Shown in pieces: positions 17,249-26,236 of a DNA stretch of 64,000 nucleotides. The position numbers were made by a program, and so were the translations under genes. Source of the stretch: Pseudochelatococcus sp050946405 (lineage in GTDB: Bacteria; Pseudomonadota; Alphaproteobacteria; Rhizobiales; Beijerinckiaceae); assembly GCF_050946405.1 (NCBI RefSeq), contig NZ_JBMNUS010000003.1, forward strand, positions 248,001-312,000, in the 5' to 3' direction. The notes under the pieces were generated by a model, which saw only the letters and a program-made list of their open reading frames with translations, was not told the DNA's origin and made no database searches. Numbering within the stretch: the stretch's first letter is position 1; every line of letters starts with the position of its first letter.

Positions 17249-19669
17249 TCAGTAGAGGCCGCCGGCGGCGAATCCTTCAGCCGGCGCCGCCGGCGGCGGC
17301 GCGCTCCCGCGCGGGGGCGACGAACGCGAGTTGCTGGAGGCAACGGTATCGGGCGGCGAGGTGCCCGGCTTGAACGCTTCCAGGATGACGCCGTTGCCGC
17401 TGCCGGACGTGCGCTTGCCCGTCGTGGCGTCGACGCGGATCAGCTTGATGCCGGGCGGCACGCGGAACGGCGTCGCCGGCTTGTCCTCCAGCGCGATCTT
17501 CATGAAGTCGCGGAACATCGGCGCGGCGTAGGTCGCGGCCTGCGCCTTGGCGCCGAGCGAGCGCGGGCGATCGTAACCCATGTAGACGCCCACCGCCAGA
17601 TCCGGCGAGAAGCCGACGAACCACACATCCTTGGCGTCGTTCGTCGTGCCGGTCTTGCCGGCGAGCGGCTTGCCGACCTCGGAGACGAGGCGTCCCGTGC
17701 CGCGCTCCACGACGCCCTCCAGCATGGAGACGATCTGATAGGCCGTGAGCGGATCGAGAACCTGCTCGCTGTTGTCGGTGAGCGTGGGCTCGGGCTGTCC
17801 CTGCCAATAGGTCGCGGCGCAGGCGTCACAGGTGCGCTGGTCGTGGCGGAACAATGTCTTGCCCCAGCGGTCCTGAATGCGGTCGATCAGCGTCGGCCGG
17901 ATGTGGCGACCGCCGTTGACGAACATCGCGTAGGCCGCCGTCAGGCGCAGCGCCGTGGTTTCGCCGGCGCCCAGCGACATCGACAGCATGGCGGGCATGT
18001 CGTCCATGATGCCGAAGCGCTTCGTGTATTCGATGATCAGCGGCATGCCGATGTCGCGCGCGAGGCGGACGGTCATGAGGTTCTTGGAGCGTTCGAGCCC
18101 GTAGCGCAGCGTGCGCGGGCCGGCGAAGCGCCGTTCGTAGTTTTCCGGCCGCCATATGCCGATGCCCGGCCCCTGATCGATCTCGATCGGGCCGTCGACC
18201 ACGATGCTGGACGGCGTATAGCCGTTGTCGATGGCCGTGGCGTAGACAAAGGGCTTGTAGGCGGAGCCCGGCTGACGCAGCGCCTGAATGGCGCGGTTGA
18301 ACTCGCTCTGGTCGAAGGAAAAGCCGCCGACCATGGCGAAGACGCGTCCCGTCGCCGCGTCCAGAGCGACGATGGCGCCGGAAATCTCCGGCAGTTGCCG
18401 CAGGCGATAGCTGTCGGACCGTCCGGCCATCGGCTCCACATAAACGAGATCGCCGGCGGAGAACACCTGCGCGAGACGCCGGCGCGTCCAGCGCACGCCC
18501 TCCGCCGAAACGACGCCGGTGCGCCGCTCCGGGTTCACCCGTCCGCCGGGGTCGAGGCCCGGTTGCAGGCCGATGCGCGCATATTGGTTGTCCACAGACA
18601 ACACCACGGCGAGTTCCCACGGCTTGATATCGCCGAGCCTGGGCTTTTTCGCGAGCAATTCGCCCCAGTCGCCGTCAAGATCGATCCGGTCGTCCGCGCC
18701 GCGCCAGCCGCGCGCTTCGTCGTAGCGCACGAGACCGTCCGTCAGCACCTTGCGGGCGGCGGCCTGCAACTTGGGATCGAGCGTGGTGCGCACGGAAAGC
18801 CCGCCCTCGTAAAGCTCCTTCTCGCCGTAGCGCTCGGCGATCTGGCGGCGGACCTCCTCGGCGAAATAGCCGGCGACATAGGTGTTGGGCGAGAGCGACC
18901 GCGGCGTCGGCTTCAGCGGCGTCGCCCTGGCCTCGGCCGCCTGGGCCGCGGTGATGTAACCGTTGTCGGCCATCCGGTCGAGCACCCAGTTGCGCCGGTC
19001 CACCGCCGCCTGATTGCGCGTATAGGGGTTATAGTTGTTCGGCCCCTTGGGCAGCGCCGCGAGATAGGCGATTTCCGGCAGGGTCAGCTCGTTGACGGAC
19101 TTGTTGAAATAATTGAGCGCGGCGGCGGCGATGCCGTAATTGCCCATGCCCAGATAGATCTCGTTGAGATAGAGTTCGAGGATCATGTCCTTCGAATAGA
19201 CGTTCTCCATGCGCAGGGCGACGAGTATCTCGCGGATCTTGCGTTCGTAGCTGCGCTCGTTCGTCAGGAGAAAGTTCTTGGCCACCTGCTGGGTGATGGT
19301 GGAGGCGCCCTGCGGCCGCCCGCCGCTGCGCAGGTTCGAGACGAGGGCGCGCACGATGCCCTCCGGGTCGACGCCCGCGTGCTTGTAGAAGCTCTTGTCT
19401 TCCGCCGACAGGAACGCCTCGATCAGCCGCCGGGGCGTGGCGGAGATGGGCAGATAAAGCCGGCGCTCGCGGGAATATTCGGCGAGCAGGCTGCCGTCGC
19501 CCGCGTGCACGCGCGTCGTGACAGGCGGCTGGTAGTTGGCGAGCTGCGAGTAGTCGGGCAGGTCCTGGGAGTACTTCCAGATGAAGAATCCGACCGCCGC
19601 CGCCCCGATCACGAAGGTCAGCACGAGAGACGCAAAGGCGAAGCCGACGAACCGAAGTAGAAATCTCAT
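17249..19669 (-). CDS. mrcA: Penicillin-binding protein 1A (bifunctional transglycosylase/transpeptidase)
   Basis: 806-aa inner-membrane peptidoglycan synthase. A short cytosolic end and one membrane helix (about residues 8-32) precede the GT51 domain, with catalytic Glu E90 in SAEDKSFYKHAGVD and the GASTITQQVAKNFLL motif. An ODD-like insert follows, then the transpeptidase domain with SAYK (S469), an SKN motif (ERSKNLM) and KTGTTNDAKDVWF. The C-terminal ~70 residues are Ser/Pro/Gly-rich. It lies between the amidase gene and prfB on the same strand, a common alphaproteobacterial order. Confidence 0.95.
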   Translation of the reverse strand: MRFLLRFVGFAFASLVLTFVIGAAAVGFFIWKYSQDLPDYSQLANYQPPVTTRVHAGDGSLLAEYSRERRLYLPISATPRRLIEAFLSAEDKSFYKHAGVDPEGIVRALVSNLRSGGRPQGASTITQQVAKNFLLTNERSYERKIREILVALRMENVYSKDMILELYLNEIYLGMGNYGIAAAALNYFNKSVNELTLPEIAYLAALPKGPNNYNPYTRNQAAVDRRNWVLDRMADNGYITAAQAAEARATPLKPTPRSLSPNTYVAGYFAEEVRRQIAERYGEKELYEGGLSVRTTLDPKLQAAARKVLTDGLVRYDEARGWRGADDRIDLDGDWGELLAKKPRLGDIKPWELAVVLSVDNQYARIGLQPGLDPGGRVNPERRTGVVSAEGVRWTRRRLAQVFSAGDLVYVEPMAGRSDSYRLRQLPEISGAIVALDAATGRVFAMVGGFSFDQSEFNRAIQALRQPGSAYKPFVYATAIDNGYTPSSIVVDGPIEIDQGPGIGIWRPENYERRFAGPRTLRYGLERSKNLMTVRLARDIGMPLIIEYTKRFGIMDDMPAMLSMSLGAGETTALRLTAAYAMFVNGGRHIRPTLIDRIQDRWGKTLFRHDQRTCDACAATYWQGQPEPTLTDNSEQVLDPLTAYQIVSMLEGVVERGTGRLVSEVGKPLAGKTGTTNDAKDVWFVGFSPDLAVGVYMGYDRPRSLGAKAQAATYAAPMFRDFMKIALEDKPATPFRVPPGIKLIRVDATTGKRTSGSGNGVILEAFKPGTSPPDTVASSNSRSSPPRGSAPPPAAPAEGFAAGGLY

Positions 19670-19846
19670 ATGTTAAGGCCTGTCGCCCAATTCAGGGAAA
19701 GGGCACCGGAGAACCGTTCCGCCATCGTACCGGCTGTGCCGGAAACGCGCTCGAACTTTCATATATGCCTTTATCATGAAGACATGGTTCAGGAAAACAC
19801 CCGTTCAACGGCATTTGAAAAGCATGTGGCTTCGCGGCACTTGCCG

Positions 19847-21268
19847 TCAACCCTTGTCCCTGCCCTGCTCCGCGATGCGCCGCGCGAAGAAGCGGTCGAT
19901 GGCCGCCACAAGCGCGCGCACCGTCTTTTCCTGCCAAGCGTCGGACGTGAGAAGAGCGACGTCCTGCTCGCTGGACAGATAGCCGAGTTCCAGCAGCACG
20001 GAAGGCACGTCGGGCGCCTTCAGCACCCGGAAACCGGCGGATCTGTGCGGATTGCGGTTCAGATGCACCTGCGCGCGCAATGTCTCGATGGTGCGTTCGG
20101 CGAAAACGTGCGAGAGCGCCTGCGTCTCCCGCCGCGTCAGCTCCGCGAGGATGCCGACGACGTCGCCGGTTTCCTCCGCGGCCTCAAGCCCGGCGATCTG
20201 GTCGGCCAGGTTTTCCTTGGCCGCGAGCTGCGCCGATTCCTCGTCGGTCGGCGTGTTCGAGCTGGTGTAGACGGTGGCGCCGCGCACGCTGCCGTTGCCG
20301 CCGAGCGAATCGGCGTGCACCGAGATGAAGAGGTCCGCTCCTGCTTCGCGCGCGATGCGCACGCGCCCCGCGAGCGAGATGAAACTGTCGTCGCCGCGTG
20401 TGAGCTGCACGCGATAGCGCCCGCCCGCTCCGAGCTTCTCCTGCAGGCGGCGGGCAAACGACAGCACGAGATCCTTTTCCTGAATGCCCTTGCGGATGGC
20501 GCCGGGATCCACGCCGCCGTGTCCGGGATCGATCATGACGAGAGGGCGGCTGTCCTGCCGGTCCGCGGCTTGCGCCGAGGCGCGCGCGGCGGCGGCGCGG
20601 GCGTTCTCCGCCGCCGAGAGAGCCGCCGCGGCCTCCACCATCGGCTGCATGGCGGCGCGACCGTAGGCGGCGCGATCGGTCCGGGACAGTTCGACGGTGA
20701 GCATCGCCCCGTTGGCCACGGGCTCGCTCGTCACCTTCGACACCAGTGCGGGCTCCTTCAGATCGACGACGACGCGCGATCGCCCTTGCGCGAAGAGGCC
20801 ATAGCGATAGGAGGCCACGAGCCCGCCCGCAACGCCCTTCCGTGCGCCGGCGTGCGAATCGGCCGACAGGCTGAACGCCACCTGGGGCAGATCGATGATG
20901 AGGCGGTCCGGCCGTTCCAGCAGGAAGGTCCGCGCTTCCACCGGCGCGGAAAGCGTGAGCATGATGCGGGACTTCTCACGGTTTCCCGAGATGTCGATGG
21001 CGACGGCGCGGACCGCTTCCTGTCGCGCCTCGCCCGCCGGTTGCTCCAGGGCTGCCGCCGCTGCGGGCAGCAGCAGCGCGGAGACGAGAAGGCAGATGTG
21101 GAACAAACGGGAAAGCGGCGCGCCCGGACGGAACTTGCCTGGACGGAACTTGCCTGGACGGAACTTGCCCGAACAGGATGGACCCGCGCAGGAATGAACC
21201 TCGCAGGAACGAATATCTTCCCCCGGCGTCCCGCCGGCAATGGCGCCGATACCGTGCCGAAATTCCAT
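19847..21268 (-). CDS. N-acetylmuramoyl-L-alanine amidase (AmiC type, AMIN plus Amidase_3)
   Basis: Periplasmic zinc amidase that cleaves septal peptidoglycan stem peptides. From the ATG at 21268 it is 473 aa; another ATG at 21346 is possible, and GGAAG upstream favours the shorter form. A hydrophobic signal (LFHICLLVSALLLPAAAAALE) is preceded by an unusual ~50-residue amino extension with three KFRPG repeats. Then come an AMIN domain (AVAIDISGNREKSRIMLTLS...) and the Amidase_3 domain with zinc ligands in MIDPGHGGVDPGA, the downstream Glu and ISVHADSLGG, and catalytic Glu in LLELGYLSS. Its probable activator is the degenerate LytM protein at 487-1746. It lies just upstream of the PBP1A gene. 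Confidence 0.92.
   Translation of the reverse strand: MEFRHGIGAIAGGTPGEDIRSCEVHSCAGPSCSGKFRPGKFRPGKFRPGAPLSRLFHICLLVSALLLPAAAAALEQPAGEARQEAVRAVAIDISGNREKSRIMLTLSAPVEARTFLLERPDRLIIDLPQVAFSLSADSHAGARKGVAGGLVASYRYGLFAQGRSRVVVDLKEPALVSKVTSEPVANGAMLTVELSRTDRAAYGRAAMQPMVEAAAALSAAENARAAAARASAQAADRQDSRPLVMIDPGHGGVDPGAIRKGIQEKDLVLSFARRLQEKLGAGGRYRVQLTRGDDSFISLAGRVRIAREAGADLFISVHADSLGGNGSVRGATVYTSSNTPTDEESAQLAAKENLADQIAGLEAAEETGDVVGILAELTRRETQALSHVFAERTIETLRAQVHLNRNPHRSAGFRVLKAPDVPSVLLELGYLSSEQDVALLTSDAWQEKTVRALVAAIDRFFARRIAEQGRDKG
21124..21213. repeat. 15-bp tandem repeat array at the amidase N-terminus (six units, three near-perfect)
   Basis: Units 21124-21138, 21139-21153 and 21154-21168 read CYGGACGGAACTTGC with one variable base. 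The next three 15-bp units (21169-21213) are clearly diverged relatives such as CCTCGCAGGAACGAA. On the coding strand the first three give KFRPG-KFRPG-KFRPG directly before the signal peptide core. The unit length keeps the frame. Confidence 0.85.
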
Positions 21269-22246
21269 GCGTCGCCGCTCTTCCAGGTTGCTGCCGTCCG
21301 GGCTCACCCGCGTGATGCAGCATAGTCGAAGGATGGTTAACCGCATTTTACCGTTTTGCGATCAACAATTCGTGTGCGCGGATCTGCGGGGCGCGCGTGG
21401 CGGCCATGCGCCGCCTGCGTCATCGGGCCGGATATTCCGCTGATGTTATCACGCATAAGACTTGCCAAATGGCAATCCCGTTCTGTAATGAAGATGATCC
21501 GGTTTCGGTGTCGTCATGCGTCGTTCCCCCCATCGGGCGAACGCATCGGCGGCCGGCACCCTCGCCTGTCCGGCCCGCCCGCGCGGTGGCCCAGGAGAGA
21601 GTTTTCTTGTGCGGCCGTCGTTTGACGCCTGCCGTGACCCGGATCGGTGGAGGCGGTGATTCGCGGTGCCGTGTGACGGGTGCGGTCCGTCGTGCGAGGC
21701 GGCTTTCGTCGGCGTTCCATCGTGATGTCGTGCGGCTGCTGCCTTGTTTCCGGTGTCTTGCGCCGGAAAAAGGGCGCGGTCGGAAGGAATTACAGTCGAG
21801 CAGGCCGGCTGCCGGGTGCCACCCGGACGGCCGGGCGTTTTTTCGGGACAGGCTTTGACCTACTGGCGTGAGATTGCACCGCTGAAACCGTGCCGCCGGC
21901 AAACGGGCTGCACGTTTTATTATTCGGCGTGGCGGGTTCCGCCGGAAGGTTGGCAAGTTCCCTCTTTCCCGGCCGTGTGCCCATCCGGTCTGCGTTCAGG
22001 GGTTCGTCCGTTGCGGGCAGCCCGTGCCGTTGCAGGCTGTCGGCATCATGTCCGGTTTTTCCACTCCTCTTTCTTCATTCGTCCTGCGCGCCGGCTCCGT
22101 TCCGGTGCTTTCGCGCCCGTGCAATTCGCGCCCGTGCAACATGCAATGCCTGGAAAACGTCCGGCCTCGCGGCACGGCGGCCGGCGTTGCAGCCGCTTTT
22201 CGGCTGCCGTTGCGATTGATGGCGGGCGCTCTCATGAGAGTTCAAC
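21269..22246. other. ~0.98 kb non-coding region: amidase promoter side and long RNase E leader
   Basis: No frame in this stretch looks like a protein. The half next to rne is rich in GC/T hairpins. A perfect 7-bp stem, GCAGCCG-CTTTT-CGGCTGC, lies at 22189-22207, 40 bp before the rne ATG, and a perfect 15-bp tandem duplication (TTCGCGCCCGTGCAA twice) lies at 22110-22139. A GC hairpin (CCGGGT-GCC-ACCCGG) followed by GGGCGTTTTTTC lies near 21811-21844 and may act as an early terminator. Long rne leaders mediate autoregulation by RNase E in enterics; the same role here is an inference. Confidence 0.55.
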
Positions 22247-24763
22247 ATGGCTAACAAGATGCTCATCGATGCCTCGCACCCGGAGGAAACCCGGGTCGTC
22301 GTGGTTCGTGGAAACAAGGTAGAAGAGTTCGATTTCGAGTCCGCCAACCGCAAGCAGTTGCGCGGCAACATCTATCTCGCCAAGGTGACGCGCGTGGAGC
22401 CGTCGCTTCAGGCTGCGTTCGTGGAATATGGCGGCAACAGGCACGGGTTTCTCGCCTTCAGCGAAATTCACCCGGACTATTACCAGATTCCGGTTGCCGA
22501 CCGTCAGGCGCTGCTTGAGGAAGAGGCGCGCGCCGAGCGCGATCTGGACCGTGACGACGAGCGTCCGGGCGGACGCCGCTCGCGCGGCGCGGCGCGACGG
22601 TCCGACAACGGCCAGTCGGGCGACGACGCGCTTTCCGCTTCCGCCGGCGAGGACGAGAACGGCGAGAGCGCGGAGCGCGACGACGACACGGAGAGCAATG
22701 GAAACGGCAACGGCGACGAGGATCACGTCGAGCAGGTCGGCGGCGCGTCCGACGCGCTGGAGGAGCTTCCCGACCGCCGCCAGCGCCCGCTGCGCCGCCA
22801 GTACAAGATCCAGGAAGTGATCAAGCGCCGTCAGGTGCTGCTCATTCAGGTGGTGAAGGAGGAGCGCGGCAACAAGGGCGCGGCGCTCACCACCTATCTG
22901 TCTCTGGCCGGGCGCTATTCCGTGCTGATGCCCAACACCGCGCGCGGCGGCGGCATCTCCCGCAAGATCACCAACGTCGCCGACCGCAAGCGCCTCAAGG
23001 CCATCGCGCAGGAACTGGAGGTGCCGGAGGGCATGGGCGTCATCGTGCGCACCGCCGGCGCATCGCGCACCAAGGCGGAGATCCGGCGCGATTTCGAGTA
23101 TCTGTTGCGGCTGTGGGAGAGCGTCCGCGAGCTGACGCTGCGCTCGAGCGCGCCGGCGCTGGTCTATGAGGAAGGCTCGCTGATCAAGCGCGCCATCCGC
23201 GACCTTTACAACAAGGATATCGACGAAATTCTCGTGGCCGGCGACGAGGGATACCGCGAGGCCAAGGATTTCATGCGCATGCTCATGCCGAGCCATGCGA
23301 AGGCCGTGCAGCCGTACAAGGATGTGCAGCCCCTCTTCGCCCGCCATGGCGTCGAGGGCCAGTTGGATGCGATGTTCTCCAGCCAGGTCACGCTGAAATC
23401 GGGCGGCTACATCGTCATCAATCCGACGGAAGCGCTGGTTTCGATCGACGTCAACTCCGGCAAGTCGACGCGCGAGCATAATATCGAGGATACGGCCTAC
23501 CGCACCAATCTGGAGGCGGCCGAGGAGGTCGCGCGCCAGTTGCGCCTGCGCGATCTCGCGGGGCTGATCGTCATCGATTTCATCGACATGGAGGACAAGC
23601 GCAATGTCCGCAATGTCGAGAAGAAGCTCAAGGAATGTCTCAAGAACGACCGCGCGCGCATTCAGGTCGGTCGCATCTCCGCATTCGGCCTGCTGGAGAT
23701 GTCGCGCCAGCGCATCCGCACCGGCGTGCTGGAGAGCTCGTCCGTGCCCTGTCCGCATTGCGCCGGCACCGGCTTCGTGCGGGCGACGCCCTCCATCGCC
23801 CTGCACATCCTGCGCGCCATCGAGGAGGCGCTGATCAAGAACGCCGGCTACGATATCGAGGTGAAGACGCGCACGGAAGTGGCGCTTTACGTCCTCAACC
23901 AGAAGCGGCCGCATCTGCGCGAGTTCGAGACCCGTTTCGGCGTGACCATTTCGATCCTGGCTGACGACATCAATTTCACCGGCGTCAACTATTACGCGCT
24001 GGAGCGGGGCGAGGCCGTCATTCGTCCCGAGCCGCAGGCGGCGTCCGGTTTCGTGCAGATGAGCGCGATCGAGCCCGCCGGCAGGCGGAACGACGCAGCC
24101 GAGAGCGTGCGCGAGGATGTCCTCGTGCCGTCCGACGCCGATACGGACAAGGCCCTCGTCGTCGAGGAGAACGAGGCCGAGGACGAGGATGTCGAGGCGG
24201 AGAACGGGAAGCCGCAGGAGGCCGCTTCCGGGGCTGAGAGCGAATCCGGCGGCCGGCGTCGGCGTCGGCGCCGGCGCCGGCGTGGCGGGCGCGGCGGTGA
24301 AGCCGAGTCGGCAGGCGTCGCGGACGGCGATCGGGATTCGTCATCGCCGGAAGACGGCTCCGGCGATGACGACGATGAAGACGGTGCCGAAGCGGAGGAC
24401 GCCGTTGCGCAGACGGAGTTTGCGGCCGAGGAGGCGCAGGCTGACGATGTAGAGGTGGAAGACGCGCAGGGCGATGATGCGTTCGGCGCGGAGGGCGATG
24501 CCGTGGCGCCCGTGCGGCCCGACGTGGCTGAAACGGAAACCGAGGTAGCTGCCGAGGAGGCGGATGCCGTAACCGGGCTTGCTCCCGTTGCGGAAAGTAG
24601 CGAAGCTGCGGCTTCCGCGCAGCCGGCGGAAGTGCCGGCTGTTGGAACGCCTGAGCCGTCACCGGCGGAAACGCTCCCCGACGTTGCCGGCGCGGAGGCT
24701 CCGCAGGAAGTGGAGCCCGAGGAAACGCGGCCGAAGCGGTCGGGCTGGTGGTCGCGGCGATAA
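22247..24763 (+). CDS. rne: Ribonuclease E/G
   Basis: 838-aa endoribonuclease, core of the RNA degradosome. The S1 RNA-binding domain (residues about 38-220) is split by a ~90-residue acidic/Gly/Asn insertion (residues 90-180), typical of alphaproteobacterial RNase E. The catalytic magnesium aspartates are D401 in SIDVNSGKS and D444 in IVIDFIDM; the zinc-link CPHC is at 502-505. The C-terminal ~220 residues are a disordered acidic tail with an Arg-rich patch (RRRRRRRRRGGRGG-like, about 665-680) for RNA or partner binding. It ends in KRSGWWSRR. Its mRNA probably ends at the hairpins of the repeat at 24783. Confidence 0.96.
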   Translation: MANKMLIDASHPEETRVVVVRGNKVEEFDFESANRKQLRGNIYLAKVTRVEPSLQAAFVEYGGNRHGFLAFSEIHPDYYQIPVADRQALLEEEARAERDLDRDDERPGGRRSRGAARRSDNGQSGDDALSASAGEDENGESAERDDDTESNGNGNGDEDHVEQVGGASDALEELPDRRQRPLRRQYKIQEVIKRRQVLLIQVVKEERGNKGAALTTYLSLAGRYSVLMPNTARGGGISRKITNVADRKRLKAIAQELEVPEGMGVIVRTAGASRTKAEIRRDFEYLLRLWESVRELTLRSSAPALVYEEGSLIKRAIRDLYNKDIDEILVAGDEGYREAKDFMRMLMPSHAKAVQPYKDVQPLFARHGVEGQLDAMFSSQVTLKSGGYIVINPTEALVSIDVNSGKSTREHNIEDTAYRTNLEAAEEVARQLRLRDLAGLIVIDFIDMEDKRNVRNVEKKLKECLKNDRARIQVGRISAFGLLEMSRQRIRTGVLESSSVPCPHCAGTGFVRATPSIALHILRAIEEALIKNAGYDIEVKTRTEVALYVLNQKRPHLREFETRFGVTISILADDINFTGVNYYALERGEAVIRPEPQAASGFVQMSAIEPAGRRNDAAESVREDVLVPSDADTDKALVVEENEAEDEDVEAENGKPQEAASGAESESGGRRRRRRRRRRGGRGGEAESAGVADGDRDSSSPEDGSGDDDDEDGAEAEDAVAQTEFAAEEAQADDVEVEDAQGDDAFGAEGDAVAPVRPDVAETETEVAAEEADAVTGLAPVAESSEAAASAQPAEVPAVGTPEPSPAETLPDVAGAEAPQEVEPEETRPKRSGWWSRR

Positions 24764-24782
24764 GCGCGCCAAATCAAAGCTT

Positions 24783-24889
24783 CTAGAGCGGCGTGCATTC
24801 AAGTGGAATCGTCACGCCGCTCTAAATTCTATATTTTACCGCAACTTGCATTCAGTTCGATGGATCGATTTGAACGCAAACTGCTCTAG
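24783..24889. repeat. Type-B two-hairpin intergenic element (copy 2, 107 bp, inverted)
   Basis: CTAGAGC...GCTCTAG, 107 bp, aligning as the reverse complement of 11184-11290. The right half (CCGCAACTTGCATTCAG..., TTTGAACGCAAACTGCTCTAG) is nearly identical; the left hairpin has compensated changes (GAGCGGCGTG with CACGCCGCTC), so pairing is kept while sequence differs. It sits 20 bp after the rne stop and just before the terminator of the convergent gene. Confidence 0.85.
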
Positions 24890-24890
24890 C

Positions 24891-24921
24891 AAAAAAACCC
24901 GACAGGCGTTCGCCTGTCGGG
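24891..24921 (-). terminator. Intrinsic terminator of the unknown gene at 24933
   Basis: On the minus strand: CCCGACAGGCG-AA-CGCCTGTCGGG followed by seven T. It is a textbook rho-independent terminator, 12 bp after the stop codon. Confidence 0.92.
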
Positions 24922-24932
24922 ATGATCCTGCG

Positions 24933-25916
24933 TCACGCTTCCATGCTGCTTGACAGCGGCTGCCCATTATGAGTCGCGAAGTACCCGAGGTTATATGTCA
25001 TGCCGTCGGTCGCGAAGGTATTGTTCGCTATCTCGTTTTGCGGGGCGAAAGTATCCACGGCCTGGTAAAGGCGCTTCGAGCGCTCGGTGGGCTTCATGTC
25101 CCGCGTCAGTTCCAGATCGACGCCGGATCCTATTGCAGAGTTGATTTCCTTATTGCCGATACGGGTGTTGCCATAGGAATCGGCGGTATTTCGCATGAAT
25201 CTGCCATAGGCCTCCTGTCGCTCCTGCGGGGTGCTTCCCCTTCCGTCGCCGAACACCGTCGCAAGATCTCCCGCCATCATCGCGTGCTTGCGCGCGGCTG
25301 TCGGATGCGCGATCAGGCGGCCATATCCTTCATGCGCTTGCTCTTCGCGCAGCATGGCATCTCCGAGGCCCCACATGGCGCCCGCGGCGGCCGCCTGCCT
25401 GGCCAGTCCCGCGAGAGCCTGCCTCCGTTCGTCCGACGAAGACGCGGGTTCGGGGCCCGCGGCTGCCGACAGGAATGCGGCGATGTGCGCGCCGAGCTGT
25501 TCCCGGCCCTCCTGAAACGCCACGATCGCCCGATTCAACTGCCTTTGAACCATGGAGTTGGGAATGACATGGGCAATGTTGCCGTCACGAGCGGCGCCCT
25601 TCCTTCCGCCTGCCCGGGCGTCAGCTTCCTGAAGCGTCAGCGGGCGATTGTTCTCCAAGGCGGCGCGGACATATTGATAATGCTTCACACTGTGGCGGGA
25701 TTCGCGCTTGGCAAATTTTCCCGAGCCCAGATGTTGCCGCAGTTTTTCCTGCCCGGCCGGCGAAATGCCGTCAACGCGGCTGATGGAGTGTTGGCTGGAG
25801 GGCCTCTCCGCTCCCGTCCAGTACAGGAAGCCGCGCGCAGCGGGCGTTGCAGGGGCATCGTCCCCAACGGCGGGAGAGACAACGGGAAGCGAAGCGTTGT
25901 TGCGTTCGATCATCAT
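24933..25916 (-). CDS. Unrecognised protein, possibly acquired
   Basis: 327-aa protein I cannot assign. It begins with a Ser/Ala/Pro-rich, probably flexible segment (MMIERNNASLPVVSPAVG...), has no membrane helix or signal peptide, and continues as a hydrophilic, mainly helical protein (AIVAFQEGREQLGAHIAAFL, GLARQAAAAGAMWGLGDAML). The C-terminal third is Asn/Thr/Gly-rich (NTADSYGNTRIGNKEINSAI). Its codon use looks less GC-biased than the flanking rne and clpA, and its upstream region is AT-rich. With its own strong terminator it forms an isolated unit. A secreted effector or a phage-derived protein are both conceivable, but nothing in the sequence proves either. Confidence 0.7.
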   Translation of the reverse strand: MMIERNNASLPVVSPAVGDDAPATPAARGFLYWTGAERPSSQHSISRVDGISPAGQEKLRQHLGSGKFAKRESRHSVKHYQYVRAALENNRPLTLQEADARAGGRKGAARDGNIAHVIPNSMVQRQLNRAIVAFQEGREQLGAHIAAFLSAAAGPEPASSSDERRQALAGLARQAAAAGAMWGLGDAMLREEQAHEGYGRLIAHPTAARKHAMMAGDLATVFGDGRGSTPQERQEAYGRFMRNTADSYGNTRIGNKEINSAIGSGVDLELTRDMKPTERSKRLYQAVDTFAPQNEIANNTFATDGMTYNLGYFATHNGQPLSSSMEA

Positions 25917-26236
25917 CGTAAATATTACCTTTTAAAAACGATACTGAAATAACACATATTTTTTAGCAAATAGGGATGGATATAAGCTTATCCCGTTCGA
26001 CGGCAGGTCTTTATCAAGGTTTCGGCCGGCGATAGGGTTTTTTATGAAAGTCTTCGACCGCCCGAAGGCCGATCCCGGATTGAAATATAGCATCACCATT
26101 GCAACGGAATACGGTTGCATCTCGGCAAGAGCGCGTATGCGGCGCGGAATTGCAAGCGGCAAATGAATCGGCCTTCGCGTTTCGGTGAAACGCGAAGGCG
26201 TTGTGACGGCAGGCCGGCTTTCCCGCCTCGGCGCGA
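25917..26236. other. AT-rich gene-free region upstream of the unknown gene
   Basis: 320 bp without a gene. The part near 25917-26060 is much more AT-rich than the surroundings (long runs of A and T) and should hold the promoter of the unknown gene. The other end carries the hairpin at 26171-26199. Confidence 0.6.
26171..26199. repeat. Solo hairpin related to the type-A element, probable clpA-operon terminator
   Basis: A perfect 13-bp inverted repeat, GCCTTCGCGTTTC-GGT-GAAACGCGAAGGC. The inner part (CGTTTC-nnn-GAAACG) is shared with the second hairpin of the type-A elements at 11766 and 3411, so it may be a half-element. It lies 38 bp after the end of the clpS-clpA-small-membrane-protein operon. 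Confidence 0.6.

Noticed and set aside
17140..17343. Upstream extension of the prfB first frame
   Set aside because: The ATG at 17139 has a ribosome site and matches the RF2 start; the extension is Arg-rich intergenic sequence.
17843..19660. 605-codon open frame antisense to the PBP1A gene
   Set aside because: PBP1A motifs are all intact on the minus strand; this frame is compositional.
21124..21213. Possible CRISPR-like repeat array
   Set aside because: Units are 15 bp, directly abutting without spacers, and keep a reading frame; this is a coding tandem repeat.
22232..23914. 560-codon open frame antisense to rne
   Set aside because: High-GC codon bias of rne leaves the complementary frame open; the protein is Arg/Ala/Val-rich with no motif, while rne is complete on the other strand.
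24933..25916. Type III effector assignment
   Set aside because: Only composition hints at it; there is no known effector motif, chaperone gene or promoter box.
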